DNA of 15,154 nt from Kiritimatiellia bacterium (lineage in GTDB: Bacteria > Verrucomicrobiota > Kiritimatiellia > CAIQIC01 > Lenti-01). A program made the translations under genes and the position numbers. Position 1 is the first letter of the stretch; every line of letters begins with the position of its first letter. Shown piece after piece: positions 6,845 through 13,049 of this stretch. The notes below the pieces were generated by a model. The model worked only from the letters and a program-made list of their open reading frames with translations, searched no databases and had not been told where the DNA came from. The stretch spans positions 1 through 15,154 of the forward strand of contig JAHDSS010000552.1 in assembly GCA_018432565.1 (NCBI GenBank), in the 5' to 3' direction.

Positions 6845-7721
6845 GTCCGCGAACGTCCCGGCCCGTTCCCGGAAACCGAAGGCGAAAGCCGCGGTCCGCA
6901 AGGGGGCGTCGCCGGCCCGGGTTGCGGCGGCCCGCCGCCGGGGGGTGGAGCAGCTGGCGCGGCTGCTGGAGATCATGGCGCGCCTGCGGCGTCCCGGCGA
7001 CGGCTGTCCCTGGGACCTCGAGCAGACGATCGACACGATCAAGTCGAACCTGATGGAAGAGGCCTACGAGGCGCTCGACGCGATGGAGAGCGGCAACCGC
7101 GACCATCTCGCGGAGGAGCTGGGCGACCTGCTGCTGCAGATCGTCTTTCAGTCGCAGATCGCGTCCGAAGAGGGCAGCTTTGATTTTGCGGACGTCGCGC
7201 AGGGGATTTCGGACAAGCTGGTGCGTCGGCATCCGCATATCTTCGGCGACGTGAAGGTGGCGGACTCGAAGGAAGTGCTGCGCAACTGGGATGCGATCAA
7301 GAAGACGGAGAAAAAGGCGCGGGTGTCGGCGCTGGACGGGGTGCCCAGGCACGTGCCGCCGCTGCATCGCGCCTGGCAGCTCCAGAAGCGCGCCGCGCGC
7401 GTCGGGTTCGACTGGAGCGACATCGGGGATGTCTTCGTCAAGCTGGAGGAAGAGATCGGCGAGCTTCGCGAGGCGATCGACCGCAAGAGCCGAAAGCACA
7501 TCATCGAAGAGCTGGGCGATCTGATGTTTTCCGTGGTGAACGTGGCGCGGTTCATGAAGGTGGATCCGGCCTACGCGCTGGAGCTGACCAATGCCAAGTT
7601 TTCGCGCCGGTTCCGGGTGGTCGAGGAAGAGATCACCGGAAGCGGCCGGCGGATGAAAGACTGCACGCTGGCGGAGATGGATGCGATCTGGGACCGCCTG
7701 CGGGCGGAAGACAAACGGTAG
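6816..7721 (+). CDS. mazG: Nucleoside triphosphate pyrophosphohydrolase MazG
   Basis: A 301-residue protein with two MazG domains. The first carries GDGCPWDLEQT (61-71), EEAYEALD (81-88) and EELGD (100-104). The second carries KLEEEIGELREAI (209-221) and EELGD (231-235). These acidic clusters bind Mg2+ and hydrolyse NTPs or dNTPs to the monophosphate and pyrophosphate, a housecleaning and stringent-response-modulating activity in E. coli. An extra N-terminal tail of about 42 residues, rich in Lys, Arg, Ala and Ser, precedes the usual start. The true start could be one internal to this tail, but the ATG at 6816 is the first available and gives translational coupling with the upstream gene. tsaB follows eight bases after the stop. 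Confidence 0.93.
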   Translation: MSSSKKSASKSANVPARSRKPKAKAAVRKGASPARVAAARRRGVEQLARLLEIMARLRRPGDGCPWDLEQTIDTIKSNLMEEAYEALDAMESGNRDHLAEELGDLLLQIVFQSQIASEEGSFDFADVAQGISDKLVRRHPHIFGDVKVADSKEVLRNWDAIKKTEKKARVSALDGVPRHVPPLHRAWQLQKRAARVGFDWSDIGDVFVKLEEEIGELREAIDRKSRKHIIEELGDLMFSVVNVARFMKVDPAYALELTNAKFSRRFRVVEEEITGSGRRMKDCTLAEMDAIWDRLRAEDKR

Positions 7722-7729
7722 GGGGGGCG

Positions 7730-8353
7730 GTGAACGTCCTGGCGCTGGAATGCTCGACGGAGCAGGCGGGCGTGGCGCTGCTGTCGGACGGACACCTGGT
7801 GGTTTCGCGGCCGGTGGAGACGGGGCGCCGGCGCAGCCAGGGGCTGTTTGATGCGGTGGAGAAGCTGTTGCAGGACGCGGGGTGGACATGGGGGGATGTG
7901 GAAGCGGTTGCGGCGGGGCGCGGCCCCGGTTCCTACATGGGGTTGCGGGTCAGCCTGACGGCGGCGCAGGGCTGGGCCCTGCCCGGACACAAGACGGTAT
8001 GGGCCGTCAGCAGCGCGGCGGCGCTGGCGGCGGAATGGCTGGCGGAGCATCCCGACGAAACGAAGGCGGTGGCCTCGGGCGCGTCGCGTCGCGGCATGAT
8101 CTGGGCGGGATGCTTTGAACGCGCCGGCGGTCCTGCGGTTCGCCGGATCGGCGACTGGCGTCTCCTGCCCGCCGAAGAGCGCGCCGCGGCCTGGCCGGAT
8201 GCGCCCTGGATCGAATCCGGCCGCGTTCCCCGCGCCGAATGGGTCGGCAGGCTGTTCGCGGCCGGCGTTCCCGGCGAAGAACTCCAGCCCATCTACCTGA
8301 ATCCGGCCGTGGCCATTGCGCCGCGCTTTGACGCAACAGGACGGCCTCTGTGA
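7730..8353 (+). CDS. tsaB: tRNA threonylcarbamoyladenosine biosynthesis protein TsaB
   Basis: A 207-residue protein of the ASKHA fold. The N-terminal LALECSTEQAGVALL and the GRGPGSYMGLRVSLTAAQGWAL segment (compare GPGSFTGLRIG in the family) are diagnostic. TsaB pairs with TsaD (and TsaE in bacteria) to transfer threonylcarbamoyl to A37 of ANN-decoding tRNAs; it does not itself carry the catalytic metal site. The start is GTG 7730 with a G-rich stretch immediately upstream; it begins eight bases after the mazG stop, so it belongs to the same transcript. It is slightly shorter than E. coli TsaB (231). Confidence 0.9.
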   Translation: MNVLALECSTEQAGVALLSDGHLVVSRPVETGRRRSQGLFDAVEKLLQDAGWTWGDVEAVAAGRGPGSYMGLRVSLTAAQGWALPGHKTVWAVSSAAALAAEWLAEHPDETKAVASGASRRGMIWAGCFERAGGPAVRRIGDWRLLPAEERAAAWPDAPWIESGRVPRAEWVGRLFAAGVPGEELQPIYLNPAVAIAPRFDATGRPL

Positions 8354-8394
8354 GTTTTCCTCCGTCCCGACTCCTTCCCCGGGAATATGTTAAA

Positions 8395-8425
8395 AGACGG
8401 TAAAATATGTCTAAAAAGGCAGACA
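8395..8425. promoter_or_regulatory. AT-rich regulatory candidate with AGAC/GTCT half-sites upstream of the Fur-family gene
   Basis: In an AT-rich island (8384-8418) lie AGAC at 8395-8398, GTCT at 8409-8412 and AGAC at 8421-8424. TGTCT (8408-8412) and AGACA (8421-8425) form an inverted repeat with an 8-base gap. TAAAAT at 8401-8406 could be a -10 box. This might be the operator for autoregulation of the adjacent regulator. Confidence 0.3.
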
Positions 8426-8481
8426 ATCGGGGCAAAATGAGGTATCTTCAGCTTAAATCGTTGTCCCCGGAACCCATCCCC

Positions 8482-8940
8482 ATGAAAGCCAAGTCTTCCC
8501 TACGCCGTGTCAACAAGAAAACCGCCATGCGCATGGCGTTTCATTCCTCGGGGCTGCGCCTGACCCGTCAGCGGCTGGCGATTTACCGGGAATTGACCGG
8601 GCGCTACGACCACCCGGACGTGGACATGCTGTATCAGGCGGTGCGCAAGCGCGTGCCCCGGATTTCGCTGTTCACGGTGTACCGGACGGTGAATGCGATG
8701 GAAACCGCGGGGCTGATCCGGCGGGTGGCGACCTGGAAGGGGCACGCGCGCTACGACGGAAACATCCGGACCCACGCGCATTTTCTGTGCGAGACCTGCG
8801 GCAAGATCGAGGACATGGACATCGGCGATGTGAGCGACCTGTGCCGGCGCGTGGAGGCGGAGACGGGCCTGACGGTCCGGCGGGTGGACTTGATCTTCCA
8901 CGGCGAAGAAACCGAGTGCGCCGCGAAAGAGATTTCCTGA
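8482..8940 (+). CDS. Fur-family regulator, PerR-like
   Basis: Start at ATG 8482 gives 152 residues; in-frame ATGs at 8407 and 8437 are possible but precede the family's normal N-terminus, and no start has a good Shine-Dalgarno. The winged-helix domain includes GLRLTRQRLAIYREL and ISLFTVYRTVNAMETAGLIRR. With a constant offset of seven, the regulatory metal ligands of B. subtilis PerR (H37, D85, H91, H93, D104) are all present as H44, D92, H98, H100 and D111. D104 rather than Glu is the usual PerR marker. Of the structural zinc cysteines, C103, C106 and C146 are kept, but the one expected at 143 is Glu. It is probably a metal-dependent peroxide sensor-repressor controlling oxidative-stress genes (inference). 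Confidence 0.85.
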   Translation: MKAKSSLRRVNKKTAMRMAFHSSGLRLTRQRLAIYRELTGRYDHPDVDMLYQAVRKRVPRISLFTVYRTVNAMETAGLIRRVATWKGHARYDGNIRTHAHFLCETCGKIEDMDIGDVSDLCRRVEAETGLTVRRVDLIFHGEETECAAKEIS

Positions 8941-8971
8941 CGCGGAGGGAACGGGGGAAGAGGCGGGGGGG

Positions 8972-9730
8972 TCAGATCCAGCCGCGGAAGCGGTAATACG
9001 CCAGTGCGGTCCATTCGCGCAGGACATCCAGCGAATAGTGCAGGTGGTTCCAGAACTGGTAGCTCAGCACCGGTGACGAACCGGCGCCGGACCGGGAGTG
9101 GTCCGGGGGCGTCCCGGGGGATTCCGGGGCCGTGGGCGGGACGGGGGGCGGCGGCGCGGGGGGGCGCCCGGGCAGGGGATCATCAATGGACAGCGAATGC
9201 GCGGGAAGGGCGGCGACTTGGGAAATGCCGGTCTTGCGCAGGGCGGCGGCGCAGCGGCGGATGTGTTCCGGATCGCTGACGATCAGCACCGACGACTCCG
9301 CGGCGCCGGCGCCCAGATGTTCCGCCAGCCGCATCGCCTGTTCGCGGGTGTTGGAGCCGTCGGGCAGAATGCGCATCCGTTCGGGCGGCACGCCGCGTTG
9401 CTCCATTTCCTCCAGATAGGCTTGCGAGGCATCCGATTCGCCGGCCGTCAGCGGCATCGCCACCAGCACCTCGGCCCGGGGATGCCGGCGGGCGGCCTCC
9501 GCGCCGTAGAAGGTGCGCATCAGGCCGGATTTTCCCGGGATGCCGCTGCCGCCCATCACCAGGATGTGCGTGGGCGGACCGGCGGAAGGATTCGGGCATT
9601 CGCCCAGCCAGCGGTAGGCCCGCCAGGGCAGGGGGGTGAATTGAATCGCGGTTCCCAGCAGCGCCGCGCCGCCTGCCAGCAGGACGAAGCCGTGTACGGT
9701 TCGACCGAGAAAACGAAGTCCGCTTTTCAT
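8972..9730 (-). CDS. YdcF/DUF218-family membrane-anchored protein
   Basis: Start at ATG 9730 gives 252 residues. An N-terminal signal-anchor (about 10-31, VHGFVLLAGGAALLGTAIQF) leads into a DUF218 domain: THILVMGGSG, the Arg/His-containing FYGAEAARRHP segment, SNTREQAMRLAEHL, and VLIVSDPEHIRRCAAALRKTG. DUF218 proteins such as SanA and YdcF are linked to envelope integrity and cell-wall metabolism, though no reaction is settled. A Pro-rich insert (about residues 184-214, containing RPPAPPPPVPPTAPE) interrupts the C-terminal part. The frame remains open upstream to 9904, but this runs through the inverted-repeat gap. The gene converges on the Fur-family gene with 31 bases between stops. Confidence 0.85.
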   Translation of the reverse strand: MKSGLRFLGRTVHGFVLLAGGAALLGTAIQFTPLPWRAYRWLGECPNPSAGPPTHILVMGGSGIPGKSGLMRTFYGAEAARRHPRAEVLVAMPLTAGESDASQAYLEEMEQRGVPPERMRILPDGSNTREQAMRLAEHLGAGAAESSVLIVSDPEHIRRCAAALRKTGISQVAALPAHSLSIDDPLPGRPPAPPPPVPPTAPESPGTPPDHSRSGAGSSPVLSYQFWNHLHYSLDVLREWTALAYYRFRGWI

Positions 9731-10028
9731 GACGCCGACGATAGCGCAGGGCATGGAACGGGAAAAGCCAATCTTTGGCGCCGCCGGGCATGAGGGCGCA
9801 TCTGCGATTGGGTATCGGCAGAATAGACCCTTGTAGCGCGGGGCCCCCGTCCCGCGCGGATCCTGCCCCCCGCACGCGACAGGAGCCGCGTGCCACGAAG
9901 GCAAGCCGTTACGTCCTTATGACGCCACGGATGCACCCCATCGCAGATACGCCGAAGGTGCGAAGACTGCCGGTGTCGCCACCGAAGCATCCGGAGACCA
10001 CGGGCTCCGGCTTCCCACCGACGGGAGA
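9731..10028. repeat. Gene-free gap filled with inverted repeats
   Basis: No credible gene is present. GGCGCATCTGCGAT (9795-9808) is matched in inverted form by ATCGCAGATACGCC (9940-9953), 13 of 14 bases, with weaker similarity continuing inward. Inside are two 7-bp perfect hairpins: GCGCGGG/CCCGCGC (9836-9842, 9851-9857) and GCACGCG/CGCGTGC (9872-9878, 9887-9893). To the right, CCGGAG and CTCCGG (9990-10012 region) form a further stem flanked by GAAG/CTTC. The nested layout suggests a small repeat element or a structured RNA; which one is not decided. Confidence 0.65.
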
Positions 10029-10307
10029 TCAGCGGATCTGGAAGCCGGTCAGGCCCTCGGCGGGGCCCCATTCGATCTGTTCGCGCTCGATGCCGTCGCC
10101 GAGCCGCGATACGCGGATCCGCAGCAGCAGCTGCTTCAGGACGTCTTCGGTTCCTTCCGCCAGGAGGCGGACGGAACCATCCGGCCGATTTTCGGCGCGG
10201 CCGGCCGCGCCGAGGTCTCCGGCGAGGCGCTGGACGGTGTAGCGGAACCCCACGCCCTGCACGGCGCCTTCGTAGCGCACGCGGACCTGGCGGACCGCCG
10301 TGCTCAT
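10029..10307 (-). CDS. acyP: Acylphosphatase
   Basis: A 92-residue protein of typical acylphosphatase length. It carries the signature YEGAVQGVGFRYTVQRLAGDLG, with the catalytic Arg at about residue 22, and GRAENRPDGSVRLLAEG, with the catalytic Asn at residue 40. The family hydrolyses acyl-phosphates such as acetyl phosphate or 1,3-bisphosphoglycerate in the cytoplasm. The ATG overlaps the stop of the upstream radical SAM gene by four bases (10304-10307), which fixes the start and implies coupled translation. Confidence 0.95.
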   Translation of the reverse strand: MSTAVRQVRVRYEGAVQGVGFRYTVQRLAGDLGAAGRAENRPDGSVRLLAEGTEDVLKQLLLRIRVSRLGDGIEREQIEWGPAEGLTGFQIR

Positions 10308-11251
10308 GGAGAGGCCACCCGGGCCATGCGGACGCCGTGATGATCTTCCAGAACGATTTGCCCCGCGGCGGCCAGCGGCGCCAGCCGGCGTTCGATGGCG
10401 GAAATTTCCACGCCGGCCGAGGCGGCCAGGGCGTCCAGCGCGAGGGGATGGCGCGCCAGCAGTTCGATCCAGGCGCGGTCCGACAGGCTGCCCGGCGCGG
10501 GGGTGCGGCCGGCGAACACGGGAATGTCCGCGGCGGGGGTGAACCACGGGGCCACGGTCCGCAGCCAGGCTTCCGGCACGCGCGGAACCTCCACGCCGGC
10601 CAGGGCCGGCCGCGTCACGGTGTTCAGGTGCACGGCGTCCGGACGGACGAGGGCCACCCGCTCGGCGATCGCCCGCACCTGATCCGGCAAATCGTTGTAG
10701 CCCGGCAGCAGCATCACTTCGACCCACAGCTGCCCGCGGAATTCCTCCCGCAGCGCGCGCTCGCCCGCCAGCAGGCGGTCGAAGCTCAGGCCTTCCGCGG
10801 GGCGGTGAATGCGGCGGAACGACTCTTCGTCCCAGGCGCTCAGCGTGACCTTGACGACGTCGGCGAGGGCGGCGTCGCGGCGCACCTCGGGCAGCGCCAT
10901 GAGCGATCCGTTGCTCAATAGGGCGGTGCGGAAACCGCCGGCGGCCCGGACATGCCGCAGGATGTCGCCGAAGCCCGAATGCATCGTGGGTTCGCCCGAA
11001 CCCGACAGCGTGACGAAATCGGCGCGGCCGCCCGTCCCGGCCCATCGGTCGAATTCCGCCAGCACGTCGGCGGTCGGCACCCATTCACGTCGTTCGAGGG
11101 TCAGTTCCGTGGTTGCTCCCACCTGGCAGAAGACGCAGTTTTCCGTGCAGACCTTGAGGGGATTAAGGTCCAGGCCCAGGGACAGCCCGAGGCGCCGCGA
11201 GGGCACCGGGCCGAACAGATAGCGATAGGTTTCCGACGGACTCATGCGCAT
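10304..11251 (-). CDS. Radical SAM protein with C-terminal winged-helix-like region
   Basis: Start at ATG 11251 (315 residues) with GGGGG five bases upstream; ATG 11245 is an alternative, and an earlier in-frame ATG at 11305 lies inside the terminator of the preceding gene. After YRYLFGPVPSRRLGLSLG comes the [4Fe-4S] motif CTENCVFC (Cys 35, 39, 42; CX3CX2C), then SGSGEPTMH and a TIM-barrel-like region. The last 60 or so residues (WIELLARHPLALDALAASAGV...IERRLAPLAAAGQIVL) look like a winged helix. It belongs to the COG0731-like set of 'FGPVPSRRLG' radical SAM proteins, whose reaction is not known to me; related members include wybutosine-type tRNA enzymes. It forms a two-gene unit with acyP. 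Confidence 0.88.
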   Translation of the reverse strand: MRMSPSETYRYLFGPVPSRRLGLSLGLDLNPLKVCTENCVFCQVGATTELTLERREWVPTADVLAEFDRWAGTGGRADFVTLSGSGEPTMHSGFGDILRHVRAAGGFRTALLSNGSLMALPEVRRDAALADVVKVTLSAWDEESFRRIHRPAEGLSFDRLLAGERALREEFRGQLWVEVMLLPGYNDLPDQVRAIAERVALVRPDAVHLNTVTRPALAGVEVPRVPEAWLRTVAPWFTPAADIPVFAGRTPAPGSLSDRAWIELLARHPLALDALAASAGVEISAIERRLAPLAAAGQIVLEDHHGVRMARVASP

Positions 11252-11303
11252 ACTTTCCCCCGGTCCGTCCCCGCTGTCAAACTCCGCCCGGGTGTTGGAA
11301 CGC

Positions 11304-11333
11304 AAAACGCCCGTCCCGGCGAAGGGACGGGCG
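11304..11333 (-). terminator. Rho-independent terminator after the small basic gene
   Basis: A perfect 10-bp stem, CGCCCGTCCC (11308-11317) with GGGACGGGCG (11324-11333), and a 6-base loop. Read on the minus strand the stem is followed by TTTT (11307-11304). It lies 26 bases after the stop of the 64-residue gene and before the radical SAM gene, separating the two transcripts. Confidence 0.9.
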
Positions 11334-11358
11334 GAGAGAACGGAGCCCGGGACGGGTC

Positions 11359-11553
11359 TTACTTGACGTACTGGGGAATCAGGGCGGGCTTGGCGATCAG
11401 CATGCGGATCCGGGCGTGGTCCATCTGCATGACCTTGGCCTCGGGAACGCCGAGGGCCACCAGGCGCCGGCGGTGTTCCAGCAGGCGGCGGTTCCGGGCG
11501 GCTCCGCTCTTGCGCGGGCGGGTCGTATCGTTGTTGCGTGCATTGCGGGACAT
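11359..11553 (-). CDS. Small basic protein of unknown function (64 aa)
   Basis: Start at ATG 11553 is well supported by AAGGAGTG eight bases upstream; an in-frame ATG at 11574 has no such site. The 64-residue product is strongly basic in its first half (MSRNARNNDTTRPRKSGAAR, then RRLLEHRRR) and ends in a probable helical segment (LVALGVPEAKVMQMDHARIRML) and LIAKPALIPQYVK. I do not recognise the family. Size and charge would suit a nucleic-acid- or ribosome-associated protein, but no motif proves this. It lies 33 bases downstream of tRNA-Glu on the same strand and is closed by an intrinsic terminator, so tRNA and gene may share a transcript. Confidence 0.8.
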   Translation of the reverse strand: MSRNARNNDTTRPRKSGAARNRRLLEHRRRLVALGVPEAKVMQMDHARIRMLIAKPALIPQYVK

Positions 11554-11586
11554 GATGTCACTCCTTGCGTTCAATCACTTCTAAAA

Positions 11587-11661
11587 TGGCGACCCCAACG
11601 GGAATCGAACCCGTGTTACCAGGATGAAAACCTGGTGTCCTGACCTCTAGACGATGGGGTC
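11587..11661 (-). tRNA. tRNA-Glu (anticodon UUC)
   Basis: The minus strand gives a full cloverleaf: acceptor GACCCCA pairing with TGGGGTC, discriminator G and an encoded CCA (11589-11587). The anticodon stem is CCAGG/CCTGG with loop TTTTCAT (anticodon TTC), and the T arm is CGGGTTCGATTCCCG. It is 75 bases including CCA. It lies between dapF and the small basic gene. Confidence 0.97.
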
Positions 11662-11690
11662 GGCGGCTGGCCACCAGCAAAAGTCCGCGC

Positions 11691-11719
11691 ACCATAGCCT
11701 ACCCGCCCCGCCAGCGCAA
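11691..11719 (-). promoter_or_regulatory. Candidate promoter for tRNA-Glu and the small basic gene
   Basis: Minus strand: TTGCGC (11719-11714), 17-base spacer, TATGGT (11696-11691). The fit to sigma-70 consensus is moderate (three and four of six), but spacing is optimal and the predicted start, near 11684, is about 20 bases before the tRNA. Confidence 0.4.
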
Positions 11720-11746
11720 ACGATTTTTTCGGGGGGGGGAGGGCCT

Positions 11747-12535
11747 TCAATCGGCGGGGAGTTCGCCGCGGAAGACAAACATGGCGGGGCCGGCGAGCGT
11801 CAGGGGGTCGGTTTGCACCACGAGGGAATCGCCGCCGGCGGCGGCCACCCGCACGGGGGAACGGACGCGGCCCAGCCGTTCCGCCGCGAGGGCGGCGGCG
11901 GCGATGCCGGTTCCGCAGGCCAGCGTTTCGGCCTCGACGCCGCGTTCGTAGGTGCGGATGGACAGCGAATCCGGGCCGGTGACCTGGACAAAGTCCGCAT
12001 TGGTGCCGTCCGGGGCGAACAGGGCATGGCGGCGGAGGAAGGCGCCGAGCGCGGCCACGTCGGTTTGGGCCAGGTCCTCCACGAAGCAGACGGCGTGGGG
12101 CACGCCGGTATGGACAGAATGGACGGGCAGGATCCGGCCCTGCCATTCCACGGACAGATCCAGCCGCCAGTTCCGGGGGGGCGGCAGGTGGATCCGGACG
12201 CCGGAGGCCAGGAGTTCGGCGCGGACGAGACCGGCGGCGGTTTCGATGCGCATATCGTCCGGCGCGGCGCCGATTTCGCGGGCCAGCCGGGCCACGCACC
12301 GCGCCCCGTTGCCGCACAGGTCCGCTTCCGTGCCGTCGGGATTGAAAAAGCGCATCCGGAAATCGGCGGCGGCCGACGGCTGAATCAGGATCAGGCCTTC
12401 GGCCCCGATGCCGCGCCGCCGGTCGCACCAGCGCCGGATCCGGGCGGCATCGCCGCAGGGAAAGATTTCGGCGCGGTCGTCGAGCAGGATGAAATCGTTG
12501 CCCGCGCCGTGCATTTTCCAGAAGGGAAAAGACAT
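11747..12535 (-). CDS. dapF: Diaminopimelate epimerase
   Basis: A 262-residue protein matching DapF throughout. KMHGAGNDFILLDD (7-20) is the N-terminal signature. The two catalytic cysteines are Cys74 in LCGNGARC and Cys207 in ETLACGTGIAAAA. It interconverts LL- and meso-diaminopimelate in the lysine and peptidoglycan pathway, in the cytoplasm. AAGG lies seven bases before the ATG. Length is slightly under E. coli DapF (274). No other lysine gene is nearby, and no hairpin-plus-U-tract terminator was found after the stop; the next feature is the tRNA-Glu promoter candidate. Confidence 0.97.
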   Translation of the reverse strand: MSFPFWKMHGAGNDFILLDDRAEIFPCGDAARIRRWCDRRRGIGAEGLILIQPSAAADFRMRFFNPDGTEADLCGNGARCVARLAREIGAAPDDMRIETAAGLVRAELLASGVRIHLPPPRNWRLDLSVEWQGRILPVHSVHTGVPHAVCFVEDLAQTDVAALGAFLRRHALFAPDGTNADFVQVTGPDSLSIRTYERGVEAETLACGTGIAAAALAAERLGRVRSPVRVAAAGGDSLVVQTDPLTLAGPAMFVFRGELPAD

Positions 12536-12543
12536 GCCGACAC

Positions 12544-12571
12544 CTTGCCACGGGGGGGGCGGCTTGGCAAG
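12544..12571 (-). promoter_or_regulatory. Hairpin overlapping the dapF ribosome-binding site
   Basis: CTTGCCA (12544-12550) and TGGCAAG (12565-12571) are perfect 7-bp inverted arms around a C-rich loop (minus strand). The arm nearer dapF includes part of its AAGG ribosome-binding site (12546-12543), so the fold could lower translation initiation. Confidence 0.4.
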
Positions 12572-12680
12572 CGGGGGGAGGGGGGGAGGTTCGAGGTCCG
12601 AGGTCCGGAACAGCCAACCAGCCCAACAGCCGAACTACGAAACACACGAAAGGCACGAAAAAAAGAGGGGAACAGCCGTC

Positions 12681-12762
12681 CTCTCGCCAAGGACGCGAAG
12701 ACCGCCAAGACGCCTCTGCATTATCTCAAAGCTCTTGGCGGACTTGGCGCTCTTTGCGAGAG
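12681..12762. repeat. Imperfect inverted repeat of the CGCAAAG/CGCCAAG word family
   Basis: CTCTCGCCAAGGACGCGAAG (from 12681), followed by ACCGCCAAG, is mirrored by CTCTTGGCGGACTTGGCGC (from 12732), followed by TCTTTGCGAGAG. About 24 of 30 positions pair across a loop of about 20 bases. The word belongs to a style of dispersed intergenic repeat (CGCAAAGACGCAAAG-like) that I recall from other bacterial genomes; copy number here cannot be judged. Confidence 0.75.
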
Positions 12763-12793
12763 GAAGTTTTTGGATCGAACAGCCAAACACAAA

Positions 12794-12816
12794 TCCCGAC
12801 CTCTGGAGAGTCGGGA
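12794..12816. repeat. Small hairpin TCCCGAC/GTCGGGA
   Basis: A perfect 7-bp stem (12794-12800 and 12810-12816) with a 9-base loop. There is no T-run on either side, so it is unlikely to be an intrinsic terminator. It sits within the repeat mosaic upstream of trkA. Confidence 0.5.
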
Positions 12817-12990
12817 CGGATTGAACGGATTCAAACCCATTCAACCCGGGGATCGAATCTGTCTCTTGCGCCTCTTGCGTTATGGATTTCATGTCCTATG
12901 ACCTCGATGTTCATGGATTTCTCTGTGCCCCTCTGTGGCCCTCTGTGGTTCATTCGGCTGTTCACCCCTTTTCCCGCCGTCCCTTCGCCC

Positions 12991-13018
12991 TTGCATGGGG
13001 TGGGGGGATTTGGATAAT
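12991..13018 (+). promoter_or_regulatory. Candidate trkA promoter
   Basis: TTGCAT (12991-12996), 16-base spacer, GATAAT (13013-13018). The -10 matches five of six consensus bases; the -35 is weak. The predicted transcript would begin about 25 bases before the trkA ATG. Confidence 0.4.
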
Positions 13019-13049
13019 GGGTGGACAGTTCGAGGGCAAAGAGAAAACC

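Larger units (their letters stand above)
12536..13049. repeat. Gene-free mosaic of unrelated repeat words
   Basis: About 500 bases without a credible gene between dapF and trkA, which point away from each other. It contains, in order: a hairpin over the dapF leader (12544-12571); G-runs; CGAGGTC twice in tandem (12592-12605); a CACGAAA-type word (AAACACACGAAAGGCACGAAA region, 12640-12660); a long imperfect inverted repeat (12681-12762); a TCCCGAC/GTCGGGA hairpin (12794-12816); a CTCTTGCG doublet near 12861-12880; a CTCTGTG triplet (12921-12950); and a candidate trkA promoter. Open frames here translate only the repeat words and look spurious. Confidence 0.8.

Noticed and set aside
9940..10028. 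Riboswitch (cobalamin-type) in the stem-rich gap
   Set aside because: Fragments such as GGTG and GCCACC occur, but the ordered conserved core is missing and no matching transport or synthesis gene follows.
12551..12590. G-quadruplex in the G-runs upstream of dapF
   Set aside because: G-runs are long enough, but such tracts recur by chance in this composition, and nothing else supports a function.
12635..12892. Short minus-strand gene in the repeat mosaic
   Set aside because: Its translation is only the repeat words (for example LAKSAKSAKS); no ribosome-binding site or domain was found.
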